DNA of 64,000 nucleotides from Methanoregula sp. (GCA_030694985.1 JAUYTV010000020.1:1-64000); one strand, 5' to 3'. Shown: positions 34,449 through 44,142, counted from the stretch's first letter. Notes: generated by a model not told the origin, from the sequence alone. Numbers and translations: made by a program.

Positions 34449-37391
34449 TTAGTGCCTGCGCACAACGATGAACGCAACTGCGCCAAGACCAATCAATGCG
34501 ATCAATGCACCGTAGCCGGGGGCCGGCTTGGGTGTGGTCGGGACTGCGGTTGTTACAACGGGTGCTACAGTTGTTACAACGGGTGCAACAGTTGTTACTA
34601 CAACAGGTGCTTTGGTTGTTACAACGGGTGCTGCGCCTTCAAGAACATTGAAGAGTGCAGTGCCGGTTGCTACCTGAAGAATTGCGCTTGCAGTAACAAT
34701 GTACTCGTCCGGTTTGAATGTTGATGAGTCAACAGGGAACGAGATCATGTTCATACCGCTGTCACCCTTGGTGACCTTGACGGTACCGGTTGCTCCGCTG
34801 AACTCGCCGCTCTGGCTCTTCTGAGTCGGCTTGAATGATGATGAGTAGACTGTGACGAGGATTTCGTCATCTACCGCGAGGTTGGTTGATGCAGTGATGG
34901 TAAACTTGTCACCAACATGCTTGTCGCCAACCGGGTTGATACGGATGACTGGTACCTCGACGAGGAACTGGAGCTTGGTGTAGGTATCATCAACATTGGC
35001 GCTGTTGATACCCTGAACAAGAGCTTCAGCTGCGTCGGATCCCTGGAGGCTTCCTGCTCCGAGGAGCGTGAAGACCTTGGATGCGGTGGTTGTACCTTGC
35101 GTGCTCAACTGCTTGTTGATGACGACGGTCTTACCTGCATCTGTAGTACCTGCTGTGCCGGCAACCGCATCGATATCGAACACATTGTTCTGCATCGGGT
35201 GCTGAACGACAACGAAGTACTGACCGGGGTAGAGAGACTTGGTGTCACTACCAGCGAGCTCGTATTTGAACGAGGCATCGGCATTCACAGACTGAGTCTT
35301 GACTTGATTGGCGGTAGCCGGGTAGTTCTTTCCGAGGATCCAGATCTTGACACCCAGAGTGGGTTGACCTTGTGCAGTTCCTGCGATGATGATCTTGTCA
35401 CCCTGTGCGACTGTGGACTGGGATGCTGTGGCAGATACGAACGGCTTCTTGATGATGATAGAGACCGTGCCGAATGCTGCGTTTTGCAGGTTTTGATCAG
35501 CAGCGTTGTTGGGCTGGCTTACTGCGTAGATGGTGTACGTGCCTGCATCGAGTGCCACAGTTGAAGTTCCCCACTTCCATGACCAGGTGTTGTCAGCGAG
35601 GACTGATGCCTGCTGGTAGTCTGCTGCAGCTCTGTTTTGAACACCTTTTTCCCCGTCAGAACCAAGTGCTGCTCTCGGGTCAGTGCTATAAATGATACCA
35701 CCACGAGTGGGCAGGTTTGGACCAGTGATGAACATGTAGGTTGTGTAAGTCTCTGTGTTGGTACCTGAGAACTTAATCTCTTCGCCGAGGTAATAGCTCT
35801 GGGAGCCGGCTGCCACGATAGTGACTGCGCCTTTCTCGACCTTTACATTGACTTCGTCACTCCTGTATGTACCGGTGTTATAGACCGCATCGGAACCATC
35901 TTTATTCTTCATGTTCCGTGATGATGGGTCGTATCCGCTGTTATATGTCGAAGCATTAAATTGCTGTTCAACGCGGATGGTATAGGTCTGTGCCTTGGTC
36001 CAGTTGGTGGTTTGCCACTCAACGGTTCTTGTACCAGTTGCTGAAGTGGTCACGTTTGCATAGAATAGTGTCCCGTTCTGAACCTTCGGTCCTACAGTTG
36101 CAGAGTATCCACTTGCATAGTATACATTGTTAAAGATAGTCTGACCAGCACCATTCTGAATTTGGTACATACTTGCGATACCGCCCGTGGGTACGCCAAG
36201 TCCAAGACTTGGAGTGGCAGAATCATTCACGACACCTGCCTGATATGGAGTGATCATCGGGGGCTGGTTGTCATAAGAACCATCCATGCTGGAGGTTCCC
36301 TTAACCCACATGTGGTAAAGTGTGCTGGGCTTACCTGTGATGGTAACTGCAAACGGCTTGCTCCTGACTACGGAATCCTTGTTTGCCTCAATCTTGATAG
36401 AGTCAGAGACGAGGGTCATGGTTACCGCGGCAGTAACTGTCTTGCCGGTGTAGTCTGCGCCTGCGTTCTTGTAGTTATCCTTCATGGCGTTAAGCCAGGA
36501 TTCTGCTGTGATAGTGTAGGTACCTGGCGGGTAATAGTACTGACCATTTGCGTCAAGTGCAGCGGTAGACCAGTTTGAATAGAAGGGTGTTGCTGCAGCT
36601 GAGCCGGGCATCCACGTTGAGGGGGCTGTTCCCCAGTACCATGTCGCAGTCGAAACGTTCTGTTGCAACAGGGTTAGAGGATAGTTAGTTGGTGCAGATG
36701 CATTCACAAGGGCTGTTAAGGTGGTTCCTGACGGGTCCTTGACCTTGATATCAATGTAACCATCTCTGATATTATTAAAGTAACTCGGGTTGGACTGAGC
36801 TCCAAATGTACTGGATGGGAACCTATTCAGGTTGTTGATGGCCGCATACATGTTGGTATCAACCTTGAACACAATCTGCTGTCCCTGAACAACGGACTTG
36901 CCTGACATATCTTGTCCTGTGCTAAGACTCAAGTCATATGGGGCAATAACGAGGGACGGATCCTGAACGTTGAAGATTGCCGGTGTCATAGCCTTTGTGT
37001 CAGTAGAGTTGACAATATACCAGTTACCAGTGTAACCAACAAAGTCTGTTGGTGCAACCGTGAATGAGAGGTTCCGGCCAGTCAGTAAAACCGTCTTTGT
37101 TGGATTAGTAGACTGAATTACTGCTGCTGATGCCCACCAACCGACGGTCATACCTGTTGATAACTCAACTCCCTGGATGGCTGGAATTATAGGTCCAACG
37201 CCTGCTGTTGTATCACCAGCTCTTCCATAGAGAGATGTTTGTGCATGAGACAGGTTTATTCCTGACTCTCCAATAAATATGCTTGCACCCTGTGAGATGT
37301 TCTGTGCCACATTATATGCCGATACCGGCATAACTGCCATAAGCACGAACAGAACAACTGCAACAAGTGCAATAGTTAATCGCTTAGTCAT
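34449..37391 (-). CDS. large S-layer-like cell-surface protein with C-terminal anchor
   Basis: 980 residues from the ATG at 37391, which follows a strong SD (GGAGG, about 10 bases upstream); an upstream start would add 29 residues before the signal. Signal peptide: IALVAVVLFVLMAVMPVSAYN. Then an about 200-residue N-terminal domain (DUF3821-like, with GASIFIGESGINLS), several beta-rich modules of about 100 residues, including MFITGPNLPTRG...WSWKW...GTYTIYA shared with the protein at 838-1536. A Thr/Val-rich linker of APVVTT repeats follows, then the C-terminal helix PAPGYGALIALIGLGAVAFIVV and RRH. This is the layout of archaeal S-layer glycoproteins with a PGF-CTERM-like tail. The leader is long (about 110 bases). 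Probably a main wall component. Confidence 0.88.
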   Translation of the reverse strand: MTKRLTIALVAVVLFVLMAVMPVSAYNVAQNISQGASIFIGESGINLSHAQTSLYGRAGDTTAGVGPIIPAIQGVELSTGMTVGWWASAAVIQSTNPTKTVLLTGRNLSFTVAPTDFVGYTGNWYIVNSTDTKAMTPAIFNVQDPSLVIAPYDLSLSTGQDMSGKSVVQGQQIVFKVDTNMYAAINNLNRFPSSTFGAQSNPSYFNNIRDGYIDIKVKDPSGTTLTALVNASAPTNYPLTLLQQNVSTATWYWGTAPSTWMPGSAAATPFYSNWSTAALDANGQYYYPPGTYTITAESWLNAMKDNYKNAGADYTGKTVTAAVTMTLVSDSIKIEANKDSVVRSKPFAVTITGKPSTLYHMWVKGTSSMDGSYDNQPPMITPYQAGVVNDSATPSLGLGVPTGGIASMYQIQNGAGQTIFNNVYYASGYSATVGPKVQNGTLFYANVTTSATGTRTVEWQTTNWTKAQTYTIRVEQQFNASTYNSGYDPSSRNMKNKDGSDAVYNTGTYRSDEVNVKVEKGAVTIVAAGSQSYYLGEEIKFSGTNTETYTTYMFITGPNLPTRGGIIYSTDPRAALGSDGEKGVQNRAAADYQQASVLADNTWSWKWGTSTVALDAGTYTIYAVSQPNNAADQNLQNAAFGTVSIIIKKPFVSATASQSTVAQGDKIIIAGTAQGQPTLGVKIWILGKNYPATANQVKTQSVNADASFKYELAGSDTKSLYPGQYFVVVQHPMQNNVFDIDAVAGTAGTTDAGKTVVINKQLSTQGTTTASKVFTLLGAGSLQGSDAAEALVQGINSANVDDTYTKLQFLVEVPVIRINPVGDKHVGDKFTITASTNLAVDDEILVTVYSSSFKPTQKSQSGEFSGATGTVKVTKGDSGMNMISFPVDSSTFKPDEYIVTASAILQVATGTALFNVLEGAAPVVTTKAPVVVTTVAPVVTTVAPVVTTAVPTTPKPAPGYGALIALIGLGAVAFIVVRRH
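34528..34640. repeat. tandem repeats coding for the APVVTT linker
   Basis: Units of GTTGTTACAACGGGTGC and variants follow each other inside the S-layer-like gene and encode Ala-Pro-Val-Val-Thr-Thr repeats. Such low-complexity linkers are often O-glycosylated. The array is prone to slippage, so its length may vary among strains. Confidence 0.8.
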
Positions 37392-38390
37392 ATGTTTAGT
37401 TCCTCCAAAGTTTACATCATACATTTCAAGCCGCGAACCGTTTCGACAGATGCCGAATAACAGTTCTGCGAGCCCCATACTCCGATTAGACGGAATATGG
37501 AACAGTATTTGTAAAAGAGTTAATATATCCTTTGTGGTCTTTTTTTCAGGGGGTTTTGTGACAGAATTGCGCCCCGTTTTTGATTTAAGACAGATAAAAT
37601 GAGTTTTTGTTGGTCCATACTTACCCGGTTTGATTCATGATTTTTCACACTGGGTTTTCTGAATGGGTTATATGTCGCGCACTGTAACATTTCTCTATAA
37701 TCACCATATGTTATACACAGATGAACAATGTTGGACATCCATCTTTTTTGCTTTGGAAATTATTCTGCAAGAGTGTTTTGCAGCACACTGTACTTCCGTT
37801 TGTCATAGATGAAGAAAAAGTTGCGGTTCGCATGAAACAGAACAAAAGGATCCAGAACATTTCGTACCAGGAATGTGCTTATGTTTTTTGAATATCACGT
37901 TCACGTATTCAACGCTCAACATCGGCCAGTGGATTTTTCCGGACGGGACGATTGAACATTGGCAAACGAATAGAATTTTCTGGGGATGCCCGGCTGTTCA
38001 CTGCGCCACACATGACCGGATGTAGGCAGACTAAAGGAGTTGAAAAGAGAGATGTAGCAAATCGATACAGTAATCCCGATAAAGCTTGTGGAGGATAAGA
38101 TAAGAAAATGGTATACTCGTATCGGCATCACTACAAGATCCTGCACAGACTAAAACGACCCGGACTATAATCGCATCAAAGTGCGGCACCCCCACTCCAA
38201 CAATCAGCATTTCACGCAAAAACAGCCCGCAAAACCGGATTTCGACCCGGCTCGTGCCGCGTGTCTGTTCGCAAAGGAAAAAACCGGATAATCCGGGTCG
38301 TTAACGAACCCGGACGGATGGAGTTACTGCGACATTTTCCGAAGTCATCCAATCCCTTATATATCCAAAACCAAGATGTTGATTTATACA
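37392..38390. other. intergenic region at the left edge of the mobile block
   Basis: About one kilobase. A TATA box TAATATAT at 37521-37528 (minus strand) drives the S-layer-like gene and implies a leader of about 110 bases. From 37.7 to 38.37 kb I see no gene with SD and coding character on either strand; small open frames are shadows. A TATA-like CTTATATATCC at about 38352-38362 (plus) stands before the first small gene of the mobile block. Confidence 0.4.
37521..37528 (-). promoter_or_regulatory. TATA box of the S-layer-like gene
   Basis: Minus-strand GATATATTA element with purines upstream (AAAGG), like an archaeal BRE-TATA pair. The start site expected about 25 bases on gives a leader of about 110 bases, long for an archaeon; long leaders occur on strongly expressed surface-protein genes. 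Confidence 0.5.
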
Positions 38391-38633
38391 ATGTTTCGAG
38401 ATACCTTCGCACGACTGGGAACGGGGCTGAATGAGATTGCAAAAACCATCCGGGCAAAGATCGGTGTAGCAATCCGCCAGTGTATGCCATCACTCCCGGC
38501 TTATGCAGGAATCAGAGAGAACATTGTCGTAACCGGAACAACAAACGCATTGAATGCGGGGAAGCGGTACAGGTTAACAAGCAACCACTCTCCAATCTTT
38601 TCACTCTTTACCTTTTTTGGTCATCGTCAGTAA
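38391..38633 (+). CDS. small hypothetical protein at start of mobile block
   Basis: 80 residues from the ATG at 38391 (or 85 from 38376), with a TATA-like element about 30 bases upstream but no SD, so possibly leaderless. The N-terminal part FARLGTGLNEIAKTIRAKIGVAIRQC can form an amphipathic helix; the rest has no match I recognise. Could be a small virus or plasmid protein; it may also be a chance frame. Confidence 0.3.
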   Translation: MFRDTFARLGTGLNEIAKTIRAKIGVAIRQCMPSLPAYAGIRENIVVTGTTNALNAGKRYRLTSNHSPIFSLFTFFGHRQ

Positions 38634-38824
38634 CGCTGGATACACCAGTGATCGGGGATTATCTGCAGGAACTCTTTGACAGGTCACCTGCCGTCTATAA
38701 TAAAAGATGGCCATGACCAGCAACGAGCCATAGCGATACCCGGTCACCACGGAACCGGTGTAAAAAAAATGAGGAGCGTGAGCTCACTTGCAGGAACTGT
38801 CAGAAAGAAAAAAGGAGGTCAAAT

Positions 38825-39193
38825 ATGGAAACAAAAGAACAGGAAAACACAACCGGGGAATCATTACAGATTTCCGTGCAGAGAAGCGCCGGAGATACCG
38901 GACCTTTCTGCAATCTGTCCGGACAGGATGCAGCAGCGTCCGTTCCGGACAAAGCCGGACTGGAGAAGAACAATGCTGGCAACAGCGACACCACAAAGAA
39001 GAGTACGCACAAGGCACCGCGAATTGTTAACCGAAAGACCGGACTACGCGGGCAGGATATTGGTGCTTCACGGGAATCTAAAAGCACGATCCGGAAACGG
39101 ACAGAGCAGGATATCTACAGCCCGGATCCTGAAGTAACGTACGTTAAAGCAGAGAGGGCGAACCGTGACCTTGTCTGCATGCTCATGGTGTAG
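38825..39193 (+). CDS. hypothetical protein of the mobile block
   Basis: 122 residues, hydrophilic, rich in Ser, Thr, Arg and Lys, probably disordered; no membrane part, no known domain. A perfect SD, GGAGGT, lies six bases before the ATG, which makes it a real gene in spite of the lack of a match. Three other small frames overlap it and lack an SD. Confidence 0.55.
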   Translation: METKEQENTTGESLQISVQRSAGDTGPFCNLSGQDAAASVPDKAGLEKNNAGNSDTTKKSTHKAPRIVNRKTGLRGQDIGASRESKSTIRKRTEQDIYSPDPEVTYVKAERANRDLVCMLMV

Positions 39194-39202
39194 CAGGACC
39201 GG

Positions 39203-39286
39203 ATGAACGAAGAAATCTTTCTCAAAATAAACGATCTCGGGTACCGGATGGAGGACCTTGAGATATGGAGAGAAGAGGAACTCTGA
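39203..39286 (+). CDS. very small open reading frame (27 residues)
   Basis: Encodes MNEEIFLKINDLGYRMEDLEI followed by WREEEL: acidic, helical, ten bases behind the previous gene. Short but without stop or rare codons, and it reads like a helix used for protein contacts. No strong SD. Status uncertain. Confidence 0.25.
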   Translation: MNEEIFLKINDLGYRMEDLEIWREEEL

Positions 39287-39376
39287 TAACGGTAACCCTA
39301 CATGAGGCATACCCAAAAGAAGTCTTGCAGTATCGATGAATCATTGTTGAATAAAAATTTACAGGTCGTGATAATT

Positions 39377-39916
39377 ATGCAGTTCTTATCTGCTGAAGGG
39401 TCCGCAAGGATCGGGGAAGAGATCGAGACAATAGAGATGGCGATCGGCTTCCAGAGAATCGCAATGCCGAAAACAGAAGAGAAGGAGGAAGTCCTGTCAG
39501 GACTCTTACCGTGTGACAAAATACAATTGCCACACGAGAAGACACAAGGGACCACCGCTCAAAAAACCGGGGAAAAACCGGGAGAACATCACCACCACCC
39601 CTTAAGGCAACATGCACTGGTGATGCGGGAGATTCCGCTCCTTAAGATTCCTGCCGCTCTGCAACGCGATATGAAGGAGAAAGGCGGGAAGGTGTACCGT
39701 ATAGGGATAGTCCACTCATTCTGGAATCACTATACCATTAAGATCCGGTGCAACCCCAAAAAAGCGGTAGAGCATTATGTTCAATTGCGGAATACGGATC
39801 AATTAGTGCATACTGATGATGTAGTGCATACACATCAATCACAAAACAAGGAACAATCGCAGAATATGGATCAAACGAACACGACCGGATCCATAAATTG
39901 TGGTGATGGATCATGA
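39377..39916 (+). CDS. hypothetical protein next to PrimPol gene
   Basis: 179 residues from the ATG at 39377 (an upstream ATG at 39302 is possible). The N-terminal third has a short helix (GSARIGEEIETIEMAIGF); the middle is a His-rich linker (EKPGEHHHHPLRQH); the part LVMREIPLLKIPAALQRDMKEKGGKVYRIGI may be a small globular domain. Ends in a Thr/Asn/Gln-rich tail. It overlaps the PrimPol gene by four bases (ATGA), so the two are translated together. Perhaps an accessory protein of the replication gene; no match recognised. Confidence 0.6.
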   Translation: MQFLSAEGSARIGEEIETIEMAIGFQRIAMPKTEEKEEVLSGLLPCDKIQLPHEKTQGTTAQKTGEKPGEHHHHPLRQHALVMREIPLLKIPAALQRDMKEKGGKVYRIGIVHSFWNHYTIKIRCNPKKAVEHYVQLRNTDQLVHTDDVVHTHQSQNKEQSQNMDQTNTTGSINCGDGS

Positions 39917-42482
39917 CTAACGATCCATCTCCCACATTTATTCCTGCGAATGGAATTACACAGGCGAACCCGATCCTTTCAGCGCCGGGGCAGGTATTCG
40001 AACTTCGGGCGCTTGCTGATAATGCGATACACAGCGGATACTTTAACGATTATGCCGCGTGTGCCCGGTTTTCTGAAGTGCTTGATACCGACCCTTCCGT
40101 TCACGGCTGTTATGTAACGTTAAACATGGTGAACCCGGCACTTCTGGCAAGACGGGCAAACCGGATCAAAATGTATCTCACGCGGTCGGATGCAACAACT
40201 TCCGATGCGGATATTATAAGGCGCCGCTGGCTCCCGATCGACATCGACCCGGTGCGACCAAGCGGAGTCTCTTCAACTGATGAAGAGCACGAAATCGCTC
40301 TGGCAAAAGCAGAAGAGATTGCCGGCTGGCTATCCGGATTGGGATTTCCCGGACCAGTGACCGGCGATTCCGGCAATGGTGCTCACCTGCTCTACCGGAT
40401 CGATCTGCCCAATGATGAACCCTCAACGCAACTGGTAAAAGCGGTACTTGGTACGCTGGATGCACTGTTTTCAGATTCCGGAGTCTCAGTTGATACAGCG
40501 AACTATAATGCCGGGCGGATCTGGAAACTCTACGGGACTCTCGCAAAAAAAGGAGATCACACTCCAGAACGCCCGCACCGCCGAAGCCGGATCATCTCTG
40601 TGCCGTGTTCAGTGACGGTTGTGACTGCTGAACAGTTGCACAATCTCGCCGCACAATTCCCAATTGAAGCGAGCGCACTACTCCCGAACGGAACCGGCAC
40701 ACAACGGACTGCCGGAAAAGAGAATGTAGTCAACTTGGGAACCTGGCTCAAAGATCACGGGATCGCCATCCGTTCCCAAAAACCTTACGGTAATGGCGGC
40801 ACACTCTTCACGCTTGACCAGTGCCCGTTTTCATCTGCGCACAAGGACGGGGCGTATGCGATCCAGTTCAATAATGGTGCAATCCATGCGGGCTGCCATC
40901 ATGCTTCGTGTGGAGGCGGGAAGCAGCGGTGGAAGGAACTGACGGAGAAGTACGAGACTAAGAAGGAGAAGCACGACCGGCAGGAGCAGTGGAACAAGGT
41001 ATGGAGAAAAGTGCGGGCGAGGGCAAAGGCGGGGGCGGAAAATCAAACCGTCCCCACGGGTGATGCAGCCGGGCAGGATGCTCCGCGTGAATACGCGCTA
41101 ACCGATGCCGGCAACGCCGAGCGACTGATTGCACAGTATGGCGATTCGATCCGTTACTGTGCTACGTTCAACTCGTGGTACCTCTGGAACGGAGAAGTCT
41201 GGGTCAGGGACGATGCCGGCCGGATGCTGCTCATCGCAACCGATGTCGCCCGCTCAATCCACCGCGATGCAGCCGAAGCAAAAACCTCTGATCGCTCCCA
41301 TGCGCTATCCCGCTTTGCGATCCAATCAGAGAGCCTGCATGCGAGGAAGGCGATGATCGATTCAGCCGCCCCGCACATTCCGGTCCTGCCCTATGAGTTC
41401 GACGCACACCCGGAACTCTTCAACTGCCGGAACGGCACCCTCGAACTTGCGACCATGACGTTCCGAAAACACCGGAAGGAGGAGATGCTCACAAAAAAGG
41501 CAGCAGTTGATTACGATCCCGCTGCACAATGCCCCCGGTGGCTCGCCCACCTTGACCTGATCTTCAAAGGAGATACCGATTACATATCGGGCTTCCAGTC
41601 CATGTGCGGATACACACTGCTTGGCACAAACCCGCAGCAGATCATGTTCATCCTTTACGGCAGGGGAAGGAACGGGAAATCAAAGACGATAGAAGTCCTT
41701 GCAAGGATCTTTGCCGACTACGCGGTCAACATCGCAGCCGACTCCCTGATGGCCAAGCGCTTCGAGAACGCCCGCTCCGACTTGGTCGGCTCGCAGGAGC
41801 CCGTCTTGCCACCGCAGCAGAAGGAGCAGAAGGCGCACGAATGGACGAAGCGATCATCAAGCAGATCACGGGCGAGTACGTGATCACGGTCCGGAAACTC
41901 TATGAAAACGAGTTCGAATTCACGCCCGTTGCCAAGATCTGGATGACTACCAACCACGAACCCGTCATCCCCGGCACTGATGACGGTATCTGGCGCCGCA
42001 TCTGGATGGTGCCATTTTCAGTCCAGATACCGGAGGAGAAGTGCGACACGGATATTGCAGCAAAGCTGTTGTCGGAGTCATCCGGGATTTTGAACTGGTG
42101 CCTAGCCGGGCTTTCCCGGTATTATGCAAAAGGGAACCGGCTCGTGCAGCCCCGGAAGGTTTTGCAGGCTACAGCTAACCTGCGGACGGTGAGTGATACG
42201 GTTGGGCTGTTTCTTGCGACCGAGTGTACTTTTGAATCGGAGGCGTGGTTATCAAGATCTACGTTCAGGGAGATGTTTGAGAAGTGGTGCACGGAGGAGG
42301 GGATACACCGGGCACCGACTGGCAGGAAAATTTCAATGGCGCTTAAGGAACGAGGAGTCAATGAAGGTGGACGATCCGGAAATGATCGGAGATGGTCAGG
42401 AATCCGGTGGAAAAATCTGAATGAGCGTGTCGAGTTCGAACAAACCGGGAATTACCAGGATGTGCTTACCCATGCTTCATGA
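39913..42482 (+). pseudogene. PrimPol-SF3 helicase replication protein of a mobile element, interrupted by a one-base deletion
   Basis: Two overlapping frames form one protein: residues 1-624 (39913-41784) and then the frame ending at 42482. The N-terminal primase-polymerase part shows metal-binding DID (110-112, LPIDIDP) and SGNGAH (153-158). A zinc-binding region follows (CPFSSAH...CHHASC). The helicase has Walker A GRGRNGKSK (583-591) and, in the second frame, EGARMDEAIIKQITGEY and MTTNHEPVIPGTDDGIWRRIWMVPF (SF3/D5-like). The whole span is 2570 bases, one short of a multiple of three; adding one base after TTG at 41782-41784 (DL, then A or similar, RLAGARL) restores an 856-residue protein. 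Such proteins replicate plasmids and viruses. Co-translated with the small gene in front. Confidence 0.8.
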
Positions 42483-42501
42483 AACAAAAAAATCGATCAA
42501 G

Positions 42502-42606
42502 TGCGTCACTTGCGTCACTATGTACCCTTTTTCCGGGATCTCTTACGAGAAAATAGTACAAAAAAAAGATCCCGGAAATGGCATGCAATGTGACGCAAGT
42601 GACGCA
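42502..42606. repeat. nested inverted repeats behind the PrimPol gene (possible replication origin or Rep-binding site)
   Basis: Outer arms: TGCGTCACTTGCGTCAC at 42502-42518 and its perfect 17-bp reverse complement at 42590-42606. Each arm is itself a direct repeat of the 9-mer TGCGTCACT-type box, so the region holds four copies of TGCGTCAC, two in each direction. Inner arms: TTTCCGGGATCT at 42530-42541 and AGATCCCGGAAA at 42567-42578, also perfect (12 bp). Between them lies an AT-rich stretch. This is the layout of an iteron-type origin or a long hairpin. It sits 20 bases behind the PrimPol gene. Confidence 0.75.
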
Positions 42607-42689
42607 ATGTGCCGGAGAATAAGGACCTACCGGAACCAGAATAGTATACAGAAGAACGATGCATATGATCTACTGATGGAGAAATCTGT

Positions 42690-43154
42690 ATGGCAGAAAT
42701 CGTGACTGTAACGGAAGATGAAGCAGCAAAACTGGCACTTGAAGGGGACGCAATTATTCTTGGCGGGGTTGAAGTGCATGTGCAGTTCGTCCGCCACAAG
42801 GGAAATCCCGGCATCCAGATTGATTATAAGCCACCGTTTGGACCTGATGATTGCCCGGACTGGATGGAGGATATCAATAACCGGATCGCCGGACTCTGCC
42901 GGTCGATGGTCATGACCATGAAAGACCATGCAAAGAAACGCCTTCTCGATCTCGTTGAACAAGATGGCGGGAAAGACCGGATGATCTACCGTTTGTTTGT
43001 GACTTCGCGTATCGAAGACGATGGATCGCGTGATAAACAGGTTCATGATTTTATCGATCCGGATTTTTTGCGGGTTGATGCCGGGATTGCAAAACGGGCA
43101 AAGGATGCACGGCGGGAGATCGAGCGGGTGCTGGGGATAAAGGATTCACAATAA
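42690..43154 (+). CDS. hypothetical protein of the mobile block
   Basis: 154 residues with an SD-like GGAG eight bases before the ATG. The opening MAEIVTVTEDEAAKLALEGDAI and the segment VHVQFVRHKGNPGIQIDYKPP suggest a small globular beta-alpha domain; the C-terminus is a charged helix (KRAKDARREIERVLGI). No known domain recognised. It is the last gene of the mobile block. Confidence 0.6.
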   Translation: MAEIVTVTEDEAAKLALEGDAIILGGVEVHVQFVRHKGNPGIQIDYKPPFGPDDCPDWMEDINNRIAGLCRSMVMTMKDHAKKRLLDLVEQDGGKDRMIYRLFVTSRIEDDGSRDKQVHDFIDPDFLRVDAGIAKRAKDARREIERVLGIKDSQ

Positions 43155-43416
43155 ACGCATGTAACTCTGGCTGGCCAGAATTACCGGCAAAACCGTAAAA
43201 AAAATATGGAGAAGAATTAGGATCGAAATCCGGATGAGTATGATGTATGAGCGTATGAGTGATGATATGGGAGGACTCCCTTCATATCACAGCGTACACT
43301 ATTACATGATACATCTCCCGCTTTCCTTAGATACTAAGGCACACCATCACCACCCCCCTAAAAGGTCCCGCGTACATTTCAACAAATATACAACATAACA
43401 AAACACACATTTCCTC

Positions 43417-44142
43417 ATGAGAGTCATCCGGGCGCCGAGCATCGGGCATGCACACGAACAGGTCATCAAAATGATCTTAGAAAAAGGCTGGACCCTCCGG
43501 ACAGAAGATGCCGAAGCAACAGTCGAGTTCGAAGAGATCGCCATGCAGGTGGATACCCCGCTTGCCGAACCCATGACAAGCCCGCATTCAAAGTTTCAGT
43601 TAAGGTTCGTTGAACAGTACGCCCGCGATCTGATCCACGGTTCGCATGCAAACTTCGAGTACGATTACCATGGCCGGCTCTTTGACTGGGGCGAACGACT
43701 CGTTACTGATGGACAACCCGTGCATGTGGATCAGATTGCCTACATAGTAGACAAACTCCGCACCCATCCTGAAACACGCCGGGCTGTAGCCATCACCTGG
43801 AACCCGGTCATCGATGAGAAACTCGATGACTGCCCCTGCCTTCAGCTGGTCCAGTGCATTGTGCGGGACAACAAGCTCCACATGCGGGTGATCTTCCGGT
43901 CAAACGATATGCTCACTGCAGCCGGCGCCAACATGTATGCACTTGTGCAGCTCCAGAAACATATCGCTGACCAGCTCGGAGTTCCCTGCGGGACATACAC
44001 CCACATCTCGCTTGTCCCTCACATCTACTATATCCGGGACATGCACGACATCGAACCCTTCTGTGGAAAAGGCCAGTTCATACAGCCGGTAAAAGAAGTC
44101 TGCCGCACCTGCAAGGGATGCGACCGGGCACAGAACGTATGA
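43417..44142 (+). CDS. thyA: thymidylate synthase (archaeal ThyA)
   Basis: 241 residues. Converts dUMP to dTMP. The catalytic cysteine is in DDCPCLQLVQ (about residue 146-155), with the conserved RAVAITWNP before it and IFRSNDMLTAAGANMYALVQLQKHIADQLG (substrate-binding, RSND motif) after it. Shorter than bacterial ThyA (about 264), as is typical of methanogens, whose enzyme uses a folate-like pterin. Ends in a cysteine group CRTCKGC. Confidence 0.9.
   Translation: MRVIRAPSIGHAHEQVIKMILEKGWTLRTEDAEATVEFEEIAMQVDTPLAEPMTSPHSKFQLRFVEQYARDLIHGSHANFEYDYHGRLFDWGERLVTDGQPVHVDQIAYIVDKLRTHPETRRAVAITWNPVIDEKLDDCPCLQLVQCIVRDNKLHMRVIFRSNDMLTAAGANMYALVQLQKHIADQLGVPCGTYTHISLVPHIYYIRDMHDIEPFCGKGQFIQPVKEVCRTCKGCDRAQNV

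Noticed and set aside
34240-34452. Small plus-strand open frame before the S-layer-like gene
   Set aside because: No SD, no match, converges on the end of a real gene; kept only as a remark in the region entry.
34528-34640. TTACAACGGGTGC repeats as a CRISPR or regulatory array
   Set aside because: They are in frame and code for the APVVTT linker of the S-layer-like protein.
37916-38146. Minus-strand open frames in the left flank of the mobile block
   Set aside because: Overlapping short frames without SD or coding character.
42421-42705. Open reading frame of 94 residues over the nested inverted repeats
   Set aside because: Its CVTCVT and CDASDA stretches only reflect the repeated GCGTCAC boxes; there is no SD, and the codon pattern is not coding. 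The region is better explained as a repeat.
43232-43270. Repeated GTATGA-type words near 43.24 kb as iterons
   Set aside because: Units are irregular in spacing and sequence; the boxes at 42.5-42.6 kb are far better.
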